From positions 1 through 62,845 of IMG/VR virus record IMGVR_UViG_3300005528_000064: a DNA stretch of 62,845 bases, one strand, 5' to 3'. The translations under genes and the position numbers were made by a program. Shown in pieces: positions 55,086 to 62,845 of this stretch (positions within the stretch are counted from its first letter, which is position 1; every line of letters starts with the position of its first letter). Origin of the DNA: a virus. The notes under the pieces were generated by a model, which did no database searches, was not told where the DNA came from, and worked only from the letters and a program-made list of their open reading frames with translations.

Positions 55086-55235
55086 ATGGTGTACCGCTGC
55101 GCCCACTGCCGCGCGCTGCTGACGCTGACTGACGACAAGCTGTCGCAGTGCGCAGAGCACCCCAACGGGGCCGTGGAGTGGGCGCCCTCCGAAGAGGTGG
55201 AGTTGATACCGCCGGAGAACCCTGATGTCGTTTAG
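55086..55235 (+). CDS. Small zinc-ribbon-like protein
   Basis: 49 residues from the ATG at 55086, one base after the upstream stop. VYRCAHCRALLTL and CAEHPNG give a CxxC...C pattern; the end is acidic and Pro-rich. It overlaps the next gene by 11 bases. Function unknown. Confidence 0.55.
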   Translation: MVYRCAHCRALLTLTDDKLSQCAEHPNGAVEWAPSEEVELIPPENPDVV

Positions 55236-56085
55236 GGACGTGCGCCAACTGGCTGATGCCGTGGCCACAGATGGCCGCGAGTGGCAATCGTTTTTCTTCA
55301 AAAACGCTGTGCCCAACGGCGGAACTGGGCGCTGGGTAGACGGCAGCGTGGGCTCCGGCATCCCGCTCTACAACGCCTACGTCGGCATCCCGCTGGAAGC
55401 CACGCCGTTGACGGGCGTCGGCAACCGTGGCATCTACGTCGGGCCGGACCCTGAAGCCGGTCAAGAAAAGTATTTGCACGTTATGCAGGCCGTGAGCAAC
55501 AGCGCTGGCGTGCCGGTTTACATGCTGCTGGCTGACTACCTGATGTTCTACCCGCTGATCGACGGAGACTCCACCGACCAGCAAAACATGGACAACCCGA
55601 TCAGTTTGCCAAGGTACACAACTGGCGAGGGGGTGCAGTGCATGATCGTGGTGGCGTCTCCGATGACGCAAAACGGCACGGTGAGCGTCAGCTACACCAA
55701 CTCCAACGGAGTGTCGGGGCGCACATCAAGCGCCAGTTTGCTTCTGAGCACGGTGATTGGCAGCATCGCCAACACCACCGCTGCCACGGCCGACGCCAAT
55801 GCGGTGTCGCCGTTCATTCCACTAGCCAACGGTGACCGGGGCATCCGCAGCATTGAGTCGGTCACGGTGTCCGGCTCGCCCGGTGGCCTTTTCAATGCCG
55901 TGCTGGTCAAGCCTCTGGCGCATCTGCAGCTTCGAGAGGCTTCCACAGCGGCAGAGAAGGTGATGGTGCCGAATTCGGCATCGTGCCCAAAGATCGAATC
56001 TGGTGCGTATCTGAACTGGATACTCAACAACGGGAGCGCGACGCAACCGTCGTTGCGCGGCTTACTGCAATTTGCCTGGGGATAA
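55225..56085 (+). CDS. Structural protein, first of a tandem duplicated pair
   Basis: 286 residues. A helical start (FRDVRQLADAVATDGREW) is followed by a beta-rich body ending in PFIPLANGDRGIRSIESVTVSGSPGGLFNAVLVKPLAHLQL and a final FAWG. The C-terminal 90 residues align with those of the next gene (PFLPLASGDTGVSNVATVTFS..., FGWG), so the two are paralogues. Probably virion surface or tail proteins. Confidence 0.65.
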   Translation: MSFRDVRQLADAVATDGREWQSFFFKNAVPNGGTGRWVDGSVGSGIPLYNAYVGIPLEATPLTGVGNRGIYVGPDPEAGQEKYLHVMQAVSNSAGVPVYMLLADYLMFYPLIDGDSTDQQNMDNPISLPRYTTGEGVQCMIVVASPMTQNGTVSVSYTNSNGVSGRTSSASLLLSTVIGSIANTTAATADANAVSPFIPLANGDRGIRSIESVTVSGSPGGLFNAVLVKPLAHLQLREASTAAEKVMVPNSASCPKIESGAYLNWILNNGSATQPSLRGLLQFAWG

Positions 56086-56087
56086 CC

Positions 56088-56969
56088 ATGCCTTTCTCAT
56101 CAATGGACGATCTCATCAACGAGATCACAAGCGGTAAGTTCATCCGCGCCGACTGGAACAAGATCACGGGTAGCGGCACCCTTACGGCGGGGCGCTGGTA
56201 TGACTTCAGCGGCTTGGCTGGCACCCCGGTGGCGAACGCCTGGGCTGGTACTGCGCTGGCCTGGAGGTCGTGCGACGAAACGACGGGCAACGGCACGCAG
56301 ATATTCGGCCTGCCGCACGGTGGCAACGTCTCGCCTGACACCAAGCATGCGTTGAACGTGTCAGCCGTTACCGCCGTGGCTACGGGCGTGCCTGGACAGC
56401 TCATGTTGGTGGACTTGCAAGGGTACTGGCCCGGTATCAGCAACAACACGGCCTCACCTCAAACACTTACCGGCACACCCACGTTGCGGTACACCAACGG
56501 CGCAGGATGTCGCTTGTTCTGGGTGCAGACAACAGGAAACGGCGCGACGGCGCAGAACATCTCTGTCAGTTATTCCAACACGGTGCCAACTTCGGGCAGG
56601 TCGTTGCCGGTGACGGTGGCGATGACGGCGAGTTCGCCCATCACGAGTTTCATCGGCCACTCGGGTACGGCGGCGAACAACTACGGGCCGTTCCTGCCTT
56701 TGGCCTCGGGCGATACTGGCGTGTCCAACGTCGCCACGGTGACCTTCAGCGCGGCCAACACCGGCTCGGGTGCTTTGTGCCTTGCCCGCCCGTTGTTGAC
56801 GCTGCCGCTGACCACGGTGTCCGTCGCTGCCGAGCGCGATCTGCTCAACCAACTGCCGAGCCTGCCCCGCATCATGGACGGCGCCTGCCTCACGTGGCTG
56901 TACTTCGCGGGCGCGGCGACGGCTGGCAATACCAACTTCTACGGCGCGGCTGAGTTCGGCTGGGGCTGA
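56088..56969 (+). CDS. Structural protein, second of a tandem duplicated pair
   Basis: 293 residues from the ATG at 56088, two bases after the upstream stop. SSMDDLINEITSGKFIRADWNKITG starts a beta-rich body with FWVQTTGNGATAQNISVSYSNTVPTSGRSLPVTV, ending in the shared FGWG. The N-terminal ~100 residues differ from the paralogue, so the two probably occupy related but distinct sites. Confidence 0.65.
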   Translation: MPFSSMDDLINEITSGKFIRADWNKITGSGTLTAGRWYDFSGLAGTPVANAWAGTALAWRSCDETTGNGTQIFGLPHGGNVSPDTKHALNVSAVTAVATGVPGQLMLVDLQGYWPGISNNTASPQTLTGTPTLRYTNGAGCRLFWVQTTGNGATAQNISVSYSNTVPTSGRSLPVTVAMTASSPITSFIGHSGTAANNYGPFLPLASGDTGVSNVATVTFSAANTGSGALCLARPLLTLPLTTVSVAAERDLLNQLPSLPRIMDGACLTWLYFAGAATAGNTNFYGAAEFGWG

Positions 56970-56982
56970 TCGGCTGGGGCTG

Positions 56983-57747
56983 ATGGCACTCAAGCAGAAC
57001 ACCACGCTCTTGGCGCAGCTTCCCCTGCGCCAGATCGGCGGCGACCCCGGCACGCTGCGTTCCATGTGGGGGCGTGGTGACCGGATGAACCAGTCGGTGG
57101 GCGAGGGCATTACGTCCAAGCTGGCGGGCATCCCCAGCGGGCACCTCGCGCCATCGTCATGGGTGCTGCCCTACAAGCCGGGGGCGATGTCAGCGTTTAC
57201 GTTTGTCGGTGCAACGGTAGATGTAAACCCGCTTGCTGTGTCCGCAGGCAAAAACGCCGTTGGCAGTACTGACATCACGTTCACGGTTGGGCCTTCCCAG
57301 TTAAATCTGGTTGTCTCTGCGGTTGGTAACGCAGCCATCACGTTCACGCTGACGGGCCTGCTGCAGTCTGTCGCCCCTGCTTCGGGCAATGCGGATATCA
57401 ACTTCACGGTTGGCCCTGCAACGCTAGGTGCGTTGGCGGGTGTTTTTGGCAATGTCACAGTCACGATTGCGGCAGACGGCACCATCCGAGCGATTGGCAA
57501 CCTAGAAGGCGCGATCACACCGTACACTGAACTCAGCCCGCAAAATTTGGCGGCAGCGGTGTGGCAAGCTATTGCAGCGGACTACAACGATACTGGCACG
57601 ATGGGCAACAAGTTGAACCTTGCTTCGTCAGGCGGGATAGACTACGATACGCTTGCGCAAGCTGTGTGGACCTATGTGAGCCGCACGCTAACCTCGGGCA
57701 GCAACGACTGCCTGACTCTCCCCCAGTTCCTGGCTCTGAAGGACTGA
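56983..57747 (+). CDS. Structural protein with repeated beta units
   Basis: 254 residues. The middle has three to four repeats of GNA-ITFT(L/V)-G...L. The C-terminus AAVWQAIAADYNDTGTMGNKLNLASSGGIDYDTLAQAVW is a motif found at the ends of phage fibre and head-fibre proteins. Its tail overlaps the DUF6321 gene. Probably a virion fibre or surface protein. Confidence 0.65.
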   Translation: MALKQNTTLLAQLPLRQIGGDPGTLRSMWGRGDRMNQSVGEGITSKLAGIPSGHLAPSSWVLPYKPGAMSAFTFVGATVDVNPLAVSAGKNAVGSTDITFTVGPSQLNLVVSAVGNAAITFTLTGLLQSVAPASGNADINFTVGPATLGALAGVFGNVTVTIAADGTIRAIGNLEGAITPYTELSPQNLAAAVWQAIAADYNDTGTMGNKLNLASSGGIDYDTLAQAVWTYVSRTLTSGSNDCLTLPQFLALKD

Positions 57748-58004
57748 TGATGGCTAAGACCCCGGCGTGGCAGCGCAAGGAAGGTAAATCCGAGGCTGGT
57801 GGCCTCAACGCCAAAGGGCGGGCTTCCTACAACCGTGCCAACCCTGGCAAGCCTGGACTCAAAGCCCCTCAGCCCGAAGGTGGTTCGCGCCGTGATTCAT
57901 TCTGTGCCCGCATGAAAGGCATGAAGAATAAGCTCACCAGCGAGAAGACGGCTAAAGATCCCAATTCTCGTATCAATAAGTCTTTGCGCGCATGGGACTG
58001 CTGA
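57747..58004 (+). CDS. DUF6321 small basic protein
   Basis: 85 residues (ATG at 57747 or 57750, the latter better spaced from AAGGA). KEGKSEAGGLNAKGRASYNRANPG, LKAPQPEGGSRRDSFCARMKGM and the end NKSLRAWDC define DUF6321, a Lys/Arg-rich domain frequent in phages and also found in eukaryote proteins. Function unknown; DNA or nucleic-acid binding is likely from charge. Confidence 0.8.
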   Translation: MMAKTPAWQRKEGKSEAGGLNAKGRASYNRANPGKPGLKAPQPEGGSRRDSFCARMKGMKNKLTSEKTAKDPNSRINKSLRAWDC

Positions 58005-58005
58005 A

Positions 58006-58251
58006 ATGGAAGGCGTAGCTATCTGGAACCTGCTCCTGACCGTATTGTTGGGGGTGATCGGCTTTTTCATGGCGTCCAAGTTCAAAGAGCTTGACCGGCT
58101 CAGTGTGCTGCTTAACCGCACTCGGGAAGAGGTAGCCCGAGACCACATTACGCGGGCAGAGTTCCGGCAGGACATGAAGCAGTTGATAGAGCGACTGGAC
58201 AACCTCAGCATTAAACTGGACACGCTACGAGAGCGCAGGGTGAATTCATAA
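58006..58251 (+). CDS. Membrane-anchored coiled-coil protein
   Basis: 81 residues. One N-terminal membrane helix (IWNLLLTVLLGVIGFFMA) is followed by a coiled coil (ELDRLSVLLNRTREEVARDHITRAEFRQDM, LIERLDNLSIKLDTLRER). The same family is common in phages of this group. A spanin-like or holin-like role is possible, though it lies among head-tail genes. TGCCAG follows directly. Confidence 0.65.
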   Translation: MEGVAIWNLLLTVLLGVIGFFMASKFKELDRLSVLLNRTREEVARDHITRAEFRQDMKQLIERLDNLSIKLDTLRERRVNS

Positions 58252-58598
58252 TGCCAGTCCAGTCTGAAAAGCAGCGCAGGTTTATGTATGCTTCACTTGC
58301 AGGCAAGACTGACGTCCCGCCGAGCGTAGCGAAGAAGTTTGTTGGTCCCAAAGCCCATGCCGAAGGAGGCAGTATGAAAGAGTCCAAGGAAATGATGAAC
58401 AAGGAAGTGGCCTTCATGAAGAAGAAGGGCGCTCCGAAGTCAATGCTCAAGCACGAGATGAAGGAAGCCAAGGGCTACGCCAAGGGCGGTGGTATTGAGT
58501 CCAAGGGCAAGACCAAGAGCGCAATGGTCAAGATGGCCAAGGGCGGAGCCATTGACGGTTGCGCTATGCGTGGTAAGACCAAAGGCAAGTACATCTAA
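58251..58598 (+). CDS. Small basic protein (SEKQRRFMYA family)
   Basis: 115 residues. It starts VQSEKQRRFMYASLAG, has Gly/Lys-rich KGG repeats and ends CAMRGKTKGKYI. The SEKQRR start is shared with DUF3008-type proteins. The ending resembles that of the gene at 59531 (RGKTRGKFV). Probably a minor virion or DNA-binding protein. Confidence 0.65.
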   Translation: MPVQSEKQRRFMYASLAGKTDVPPSVAKKFVGPKAHAEGGSMKESKEMMNKEVAFMKKKGAPKSMLKHEMKEAKGYAKGGGIESKGKTKSAMVKMAKGGAIDGCAMRGKTKGKYI

Positions 58599-58828
58599 TG
58601 CTCGCCAGTCGTGGCATGGGCGCTATCCGCAAGGGTGTGGTAAAGAAGCGCCGTGACAACACAAACTTTACCGAGTACGCAGAAGGCGGAGAAGTCGGTC
58701 TGTACGCCAACATTAACGCCAAGCGCAAGCGGATTGCCGCTGGATCGGGTGAAACCATGCGCAAGCCGGGTTCTCCCGGCGCTCCTACTGCCAAAGCCTT
58801 CAAGCGTTCTGCGCTGACTGCGAAGTAA
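58598..58828 (+). CDS. Small basic protein (GLYANINAKRKRIAAGSGE family)
   Basis: 76 residues. GLYANINAKRKRIAAGSGETMRKPGSPGAPTAKAFKRSALTAK is a conserved C-terminal signature in freshwater and marine phages (quoted here only as a pattern). Very basic; its ATG overlaps the previous stop. Function unknown. Confidence 0.7.
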   Translation: MLASRGMGAIRKGVVKKRRDNTNFTEYAEGGEVGLYANINAKRKRIAAGSGETMRKPGSPGAPTAKAFKRSALTAK

Positions 58829-58831
58829 GCT

Positions 58832-59527
58832 ATGTCTACATCCGGCACCGCTACGTTTAATCTTGACCTCAATGAAGTGGTCGAAGAATCCTTTGAGCGT
58901 TGCGGTGCTGAGTTGCGTACTGGTTACGACCTTCGTACAGCACGTCGGTCGTTAAATTTGTTGCTGACGGACTGGGCAAACCGGGGGGTGAACCTGTGGA
59001 CTGTGGAACAAGGACAACAAGTTCTAACACACGGCACAAACACGTACACACTTCCCGCTGACACGGTAGACCTGATTGAGCATGTCATTCGCACGGGCGC
59101 GGGGAATGTCTCCACGCAGACTGATCTGACAATCACGCGCATCAGTGTTTCTACATACTCGTCCATTCCGAACAAGCTCCAATCTGCAAGGCCGATCCAA
59201 ATTTGGATTAATCGACAAGCAGAAGCGCCGCAGTTTACGGTGTGGCCTACGCCTGACAATTCTCAGACATACACGCTGGTGTACTGGCGTTTGCGTAGGA
59301 TTCAGGATGCGGGCGCAGGAGGAACATACACACAAGATATCCCGTTCCGTTTCCTAAACGCGCTGGTAGCAGGGCTGGCTTACTACCTGTCCATGAAGAT
59401 TCCTGGTGCTATGGAGCGAATGCAGGTATTGAAGGCTCAATATGATGAAGCCTGGGACCTTGCTTCAACGGAAGACCGTGAGAAGGCCGCTATTCGGCTT
59501 GTCCCAAGACAAATGTTCATAGGATAA
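58832..59527 (+). CDS. Head-tail adaptor / DNA-stabilisation protein candidate
   Basis: 231 residues. DLNEVVEESFERCGAELRTGYDLRTARRSLNLLLTDWANRGVNLW is followed by TLPADTVDLIEHVIR and a C-terminal helical region (PFRFLNALVAGLAYYLSMK, AQYDEAWDLASTEDR). This layout (helices, small beta domain, helices) is that of gp4-type adaptors beneath the portal. The gene at 60673 has a similar layout and may be a second ring. Confidence 0.66.
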   Translation: MSTSGTATFNLDLNEVVEESFERCGAELRTGYDLRTARRSLNLLLTDWANRGVNLWTVEQGQQVLTHGTNTYTLPADTVDLIEHVIRTGAGNVSTQTDLTITRISVSTYSSIPNKLQSARPIQIWINRQAEAPQFTVWPTPDNSQTYTLVYWRLRRIQDAGAGGTYTQDIPFRFLNALVAGLAYYLSMKIPGAMERMQVLKAQYDEAWDLASTEDREKAAIRLVPRQMFIG

Positions 59528-59530
59528 GCC

Positions 59531-59896
59531 ATGCCGTACCGCAAGAAGCATTTTCTGGAGATGTCTGACCGAGAGCGTGAGTCTCGGCGTGCGGCGGACA
59601 TGAACCGCAATGGGCGGGATGCTATTGACGGGTACTACCCTGAAGTTGGCATGCTGTTACCGATTAGCAGAACTCCAAACATCCTGCGGGCGGGCGGGCC
59701 TGTTAGGATGGTGAAGCCTGACCGAGGAGTCAGTGAAGCCAAAGAAGCGGCCAACAAGATCAAGTACGACACCTTGCTGCGACAAATTGTGCAGGAAAAG
59801 CCCGAAGAAGAAAAAGAGTACAAGAAGGGTGGAGTTGTAAAAATTCGTGGCAGTGGGTGTGAGAAACGAGGCAAGACGCGGGGTAAGTTTGTATGA
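59531..59896 (+). CDS. Small basic protein with RGKTRGK end
   Basis: 121 residues. Basic and polar, with EYKKGGVVKIRGSGCEKRGKTRGKFV-type ending shared in part with the gene at 58251 (RGKTKGKYI). The middle has a charged helix (EAKEAANKIKYDTLL). A minor virion or assembly protein is likely by context. Confidence 0.62.
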   Translation: MPYRKKHFLEMSDRERESRRAADMNRNGRDAIDGYYPEVGMLLPISRTPNILRAGGPVRMVKPDRGVSEAKEAANKIKYDTLLRQIVQEKPEEEKEYKKGGVVKIRGSGCEKRGKTRGKFV

Positions 59897-60285
59897 GCAA
59901 CCGCTTTGCAAACGGCGCAAAGGCATTTGGCTACTGCGATCTTTGCTCTTTTAGATTTCCGCTAAAGAAGCTCAAGAATCTTGTAGTCAAGACAAAGCAA
60001 ACTGAGATTAAAGCCTGTCCTGCTTGCTGGGTTCCAGATCAACCTCAGCTTCAGCTTGGCATGTATCCCGTTTCGGACCCCCAGGCTATCCGCAATCCTC
60101 GGCCTGACACGAACACTTGGTACTCATCTGGCGTGACTGCTACGGGCTCGTTTGGTGGTGGTAGCAGGGTGATTGAGTGGGGCTGGAATCCAGTTGGAGG
60201 TTCTAGAAGTTTTGATGCCGCCTTGACGCCAAATGCCTTGGCACCAAGGGGTTTAGTCGGTACAGTAAACGTATCCGTTTCCTAA
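59893..60285 (+). CDS. Zinc-ribbon structural protein
   Basis: 130 residues. FGYCDLCSFRFPLKKLKN and ACPACWVPDQPQLQLG give two CxxC pairs of a zinc ribbon, then PVSDPQAIRNPRPD. The C-terminal half is Gly/Ser-rich beta. It is a recurrent protein of head-tail clusters in related phages. Possibly part of the connector. Confidence 0.72.
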   Translation: MSNRFANGAKAFGYCDLCSFRFPLKKLKNLVVKTKQTEIKACPACWVPDQPQLQLGMYPVSDPQAIRNPRPDTNTWYSSGVTATGSFGGGSRVIEWGWNPVGGSRSFDAALTPNALAPRGLVGTVNVSVS

Positions 60286-60291
60286 GGAGCG

Positions 60292-60447
60292 ATGATGAAA
60301 ATGACGCCTCAAAAGGCCGTGGCAAAGCATGAAAAGCGCATGCACCCCGGCAAGACGCCTTCCTTCAAGAAGGGCGGTCCTACCACTGAGGACCGTATGA
60401 AGATGGGCAAAAATATGTCCCGCGTGATGAACCAGAAGACGGGGTGA
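60292..60447 (+). CDS. Small basic protein, 51 residues
   Basis: MMKMTPQKAVAKHEKRMH, then TPSFKKGGPTTEDRMKMG and a Met/Lys-rich end. AAGGAGC lies just upstream. Its size and composition match the other small basic proteins of this cluster. Function unknown. Confidence 0.65.
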   Translation: MMKMTPQKAVAKHEKRMHPGKTPSFKKGGPTTEDRMKMGKNMSRVMNQKTG

Positions 60448-60450
60448 AAC

Positions 60451-60642
60451 ATGGGCAAGATCAAGCAACTTCCTCCTGCCAAGTCGGAATATCCTCAAGG
60501 CCCGGTCAACCCGCGTGACCTGTGCATGGTGCTGGGCAACATTTCCAAGGAGTCCGCTCCGGGGCCAAAGACCACGGGTATTAAGCAACGTGGGTCCGGT
60601 GCAGCTACTCGCGGGTTCATGTCCCGCGGGCCGATGGCGTAA
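60451..60642 (+). CDS. Small basic protein (GAATRGFMSRGPMA end)
   Basis: 63 residues. PQGPVNPRDLCMVLGNI and the ending KTTGIKQRGSGAATRGFMSRGPMA-type pattern are conserved in related phages. Three bases separate it from the previous stop. Function unknown. Confidence 0.68.
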   Translation: MGKIKQLPPAKSEYPQGPVNPRDLCMVLGNISKESAPGPKTTGIKQRGSGAATRGFMSRGPMA

Positions 60643-60672
60643 TTTGGAAAAATTTGGCGGGAAGCCCAAAAA

Positions 60673-61323
60673 GTGAATTACACCGAGTTGCGTACTGCCG
60701 TTCAAAATGCGTGCGAGAACACGTTTTCTGACACAGACTTTAAAAACCTGGTTCAGCTAAGCGAACAACGTATCTACAACTCTGTACAGCTTCCTGCACT
60801 GCGCAAGAACGTCACGGGCACGCTGACCAACGGGAATCAGTACCTCTCGGCTCCTACAGATTTCCTGTCTGTGTTCAGCCTTGCGGTCATTGATGGGTCT
60901 GGAAACTACGAGTATCTTTTAAACAAGGATGTGAACTTCATCCGCTCGGCGTTCCCGAACCCCAGCACGACCGGAACTCCAAAGTACTACGCCCTGTTTG
61001 GCCCTGACTCGTCAAATTTAACGGAGTTGACCTTCATCCTCGGTCCTACTCCTTCTGCTGGGTTGACGGCAGAACTGCACTACTTCTACTACCCGGTGAG
61101 CATCGTGACTGCGGGTACGTCTTGGCTGGGTGACAACTTTGACTCCGCGCTGTTCAACGCGGTGATGGTCGAAGCGGCTCGATTCATGAAGCAAGAGCAA
61201 GACATCGTGCAGATGATGGACAAGGAATACGCCCAGTCGCTGGTTCTGCTGAAGAACCTTGGCGATGGCAAGCAGCGACAGGATGCGTATCGCAGCGGCC
61301 AAGTCAGAACAAAGGTGGTCTAA
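60673..61323 (+). CDS. Second adaptor-like protein (SU10-adaptor-like)
   Basis: 216 residues, GTG start. NYTELRTAVQNACEN, FSDTDFKNLVQLSEQRIYNSVQLPALRKN, TLPA-like APTDFLSVFSLAV and a C-terminal helix pair (LFNAVMVEAARFMKQEQDIVQMMDKEYAQSL) match phage head-tail adaptors. Together with the protein at 58832 it may build the neck. Confidence 0.7.
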   Translation: MNYTELRTAVQNACENTFSDTDFKNLVQLSEQRIYNSVQLPALRKNVTGTLTNGNQYLSAPTDFLSVFSLAVIDGSGNYEYLLNKDVNFIRSAFPNPSTTGTPKYYALFGPDSSNLTELTFILGPTPSAGLTAELHYFYYPVSIVTAGTSWLGDNFDSALFNAVMVEAARFMKQEQDIVQMMDKEYAQSLVLLKNLGDGKQRQDAYRSGQVRTKVV

Positions 61324-61737
61324 ATGGCCCTGGTGCAGACGATGTGTTCTTCGTTCAAGCGGGAGTCATGGCTGGCTATCCACGACTTGGACACTGATGT
61401 GTTGAAGATGGCGCTCTATATGAGCGATGCCTCCCTTGGCGCGGACACTACGGTCTACACGGTCACAGGTGAAGTTGTGGGTACAGGCTACACCGCAGGC
61501 GGTGAAGTGCTTGTGAATGTTCAGGTGTTGCTCTCTGGCACAACGGCCTACGTCACGTTTGACAACCCTGCATGGGCTGGCGCAGGCTTTACGGCCCGTG
61601 GTGCGCTGATCTACAACACATCCAAAGCCAACCGCGCTATTGCCGTGCTAGATTTTGGCTCGGACAAAACAGCCAACCCTTTCATTGTGCAACTGCCAGC
61701 ACCTTCAGCCACCACGGCGCTTCTTCGGTTTAGTTAA
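61324..61737 (+). CDS. Phage structural protein
   Basis: 137 residues. SSFKRESWLAIHDLDTDVLKMALYMSDASLGADTTVYT, YTAGGEVLVNVQVLLSGTTAYVTFDNPAWAGAGFTARGALIYN is a beta-sandwich family found in many tailed phages as a tail or head surface protein. It follows the adaptor directly. Confidence 0.72.
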   Translation: MALVQTMCSSFKRESWLAIHDLDTDVLKMALYMSDASLGADTTVYTVTGEVVGTGYTAGGEVLVNVQVLLSGTTAYVTFDNPAWAGAGFTARGALIYNTSKANRAIAVLDFGSDKTANPFIVQLPAPSATTALLRFS

Positions 61738-61746
61738 GGAACGACC

Positions 61747-62328
61747 ATGTCCAACGAAAACGCAAAGTCCCAAGACCTTGTGGCAAGTGCCCTGTCTACC
61801 GCCAAACGCGCTACGGATGCCGCCAAGGCTGGCGGTGTATACCGCATGGAGTGCGTCGGCGCTGACGGTCAAGTCAAGTGGGTTGCCGAATGCCCGAACC
61901 TTGTGGTGAACGTCGGCCTGCAAGACATGAACGCCAAGTACTTCAGTGGCAGTGCTTACACCGCTACGTGGTTCATTGGCCTGTATGGCGCAGGCGCGTC
62001 GAACACGCCTGCTGCAGGCGATACCGCTGCTTCCCACGCGGGCTGGACTGAGGTGGTCCCTTACAGCAACGCCACTCGCCCCACGGCGACCTTTGGCACG
62101 GCAACCACGGCAGACCCCTCAGTCATCAGCAACTCCGCATCTCCTGCGGCGTTTACCATCAACGCTACGGCCACGGTTGGTGGGGCTTTCCTGATCAGCA
62201 ACAGCACGAAGAGCGGCACCACGGGGATTTTGTTCTCGGCGTCGGACTTCCAGTCTCCAGGGGACCGTGCAGTGGTTTCTGGTGACACACTGAACGTCAC
62301 GTACACGTTCAACCTCGATGCTGTTTAA
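61747..62328 (+). CDS. Phage structural protein
   Basis: 193 residues. A helical N-terminus (LVASALSTAKRATDAAKAGGVYRMEC) precedes a beta body: ECPNLVVNVGLQDMNAKYFSG, FIGLYGAG and VISNSASPAAFTINATATVGGAFLISN. It resembles tail-surface proteins in which the NLVVNVGLQ strand is conserved. Function unknown. Confidence 0.68.
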   Translation: MSNENAKSQDLVASALSTAKRATDAAKAGGVYRMECVGADGQVKWVAECPNLVVNVGLQDMNAKYFSGSAYTATWFIGLYGAGASNTPAAGDTAASHAGWTEVVPYSNATRPTATFGTATTADPSVISNSASPAAFTINATATVGGAFLISNSTKSGTTGILFSASDFQSPGDRAVVSGDTLNVTYTFNLDAV

Positions 62329-62338
62329 GGAGTAGAAC

Positions 62339-62518
62339 ATGGCTTTCAAAAAAGGTGACGTTGTAGCGCTCAAGGCGGTTGTGCCCACGGGGCCGATCCT
62401 GTCGATGCGCATGAACGAAGACGGTGAGGTTTCCTGCCTCGTTGAGTGGCAAGATCTGGAAGGCGATACCCAGCAGCGTTGGTTCAAGGCCGACGAATTG
62501 CAAGCGGTGGAGTCCTGA
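62339..62518 (+). CDS. YodC/DUF2158-like small protein
   Basis: 59 residues with AAGGAG seven bases upstream. FKKGDVVALKAVVPTGPILSM, GEVSCLVEWQD and WFKADELQ follow the DUF2158 order (GDVV-LKSGGP-MTV...W...F-D-L). A small SH3-like barrel is expected. It precedes the repeat tail gene by a TGATGAATG junction. Confidence 0.68.
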   Translation: MAFKKGDVVALKAVVPTGPILSMRMNEDGEVSCLVEWQDLEGDTQQRWFKADELQAVES

Positions 62519-62521
62519 TGA

Positions 62522-62845
62522 ATGTCCAATGGGGGCTGGGGCTCTGGCTCCTGGGGGCAGGTTGGCTGGGGACTGTCGGTATTTGATACCGCCGTTTCCG
62601 AGACTGCCAACGCCTCTGATACCGTCTCAAGAACAGGGACGTTAAATTCAGCAGTTTCTGAGACTGCTACTGCCACTGACACGATCAGTTCGCTACGCAC
62701 ATTACCTGCCGCAGTCTCAGAAACAGCCACTGCACTAGACACGGTTAGTGCGACAGAGACGCTACCTGCGGCGGTCTCTGAGTCTTCTACAGCCGCCGAT
62801 ACGGCCAACACCCAACAAGTCTTCGACGCACAGATTGGTGCGGCG
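62522..62845 (+). CDS. N-terminal part of the repetitive tail/virion protein (runs off the end)
   Basis: 108 residues seen from the ATG at 62522. A Gly/Trp-rich start (MSNGGWGSGSWGQVGWG) leads into the same 20-residue repeats (SETATALD core, F or L at position 16) found at the left end of the window. Joining the two ends with two missing bases (giving Asp as GAT) keeps the repeat length exactly 20. An ATG at 62518 is in another frame and stops after 22 codons. Confidence 0.75.
   Translation, partial: MSNGGWGSGSWGQVGWGLSVFDTAVSETANASDTVSRTGTLNSAVSETATATDTISSLRTLPAAVSETATALDTVSATETLPAAVSESSTAADTANTQQVFDAQIGAA

Overview
The window is a nearly complete genome of a tailed double-stranded DNA phage. 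It has a large terminase, a portal of 825 residues, a scaffold, a major capsid protein, a lysis cassette and a 2252-residue virion protein. No tail sheath, tape-measure or other long-tail gene is evident, and the large portal with big internal proteins fits a podovirus-like virion. I see no integrase, tRNA gene or CRISPR array. Many small early proteins belong to families I know from phages and prophages of Betaproteobacteria (Burkholderiales), so a freshwater-type betaproteobacterial host is plausible; this is inference. The two window ends fall inside one repetitive tail gene. Its 20-residue repeat phase is restored if two bases are missing at the join, so the molecule is probably circular or circularly permuted.

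Layout. 42.1-62.8 kb and 0-19.0 kb (+) form one late region: terminase small-like gene, Lar-like protein, metallopeptidase-like protein, LexA-like DNA-binding protein, TerL, portal, co-chaperonin-like protein, scaffold, major capsid protein, head-tail adaptors, small basic proteins, tail repeat protein, S74-type fibre, holin and lysozyme, then large internal virion proteins. 19.0-26.7 kb (-) is an early recombination operon: winged-helix protein, ribbon-helix-helix protein, SSB-like protein, DUF1071 annealing protein, RecB/Cas4-like nuclease and a GIY-YIG nuclease. 26.8-27.1 kb (+) is one VRR-NUC nuclease followed by a hairpin-rich terminator. 27.2-29.8 kb (-) holds small accessory genes. 29.9-35.1 kb (+) carries a lipoprotein, a ParB-like protein, an SF2 helicase, a TOPRIM primase and an HNH nuclease. 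35.1-36.7 kb (-) carries a secreted Cys-rich peptide, an HNH protein and a RepL-like initiator with upstream 19-bp iterons. 37.1-41.9 kb (-) is a chain of small early genes ending in an alpha-CTD-like protein and a strong terminator.

How it may work. There is no DNA polymerase gene. Replication probably starts with the RepL-like protein at the iterons and uses the phage helicase and primase with the host polymerase. The most striking regulatory signal is a set of LexA/SOS-box-like palindromes (CTGT-N8-ACAG). They lie over candidate promoters of the winged-helix gene (19.46 kb), of the secreted-peptide gene (35.5 kb) and, with one mismatch, over the -10 of the candidate late promoter (42.11 kb). 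The late operon itself encodes a stand-alone LexA-type DNA-binding domain without the protease half, just upstream of TerL. This suggests a circuit in which host DNA damage and a non-cleavable phage LexA-like protein jointly set late timing. A second signal is a duplicated control element (CCCTAGT next to a -35) before three leftward operons.
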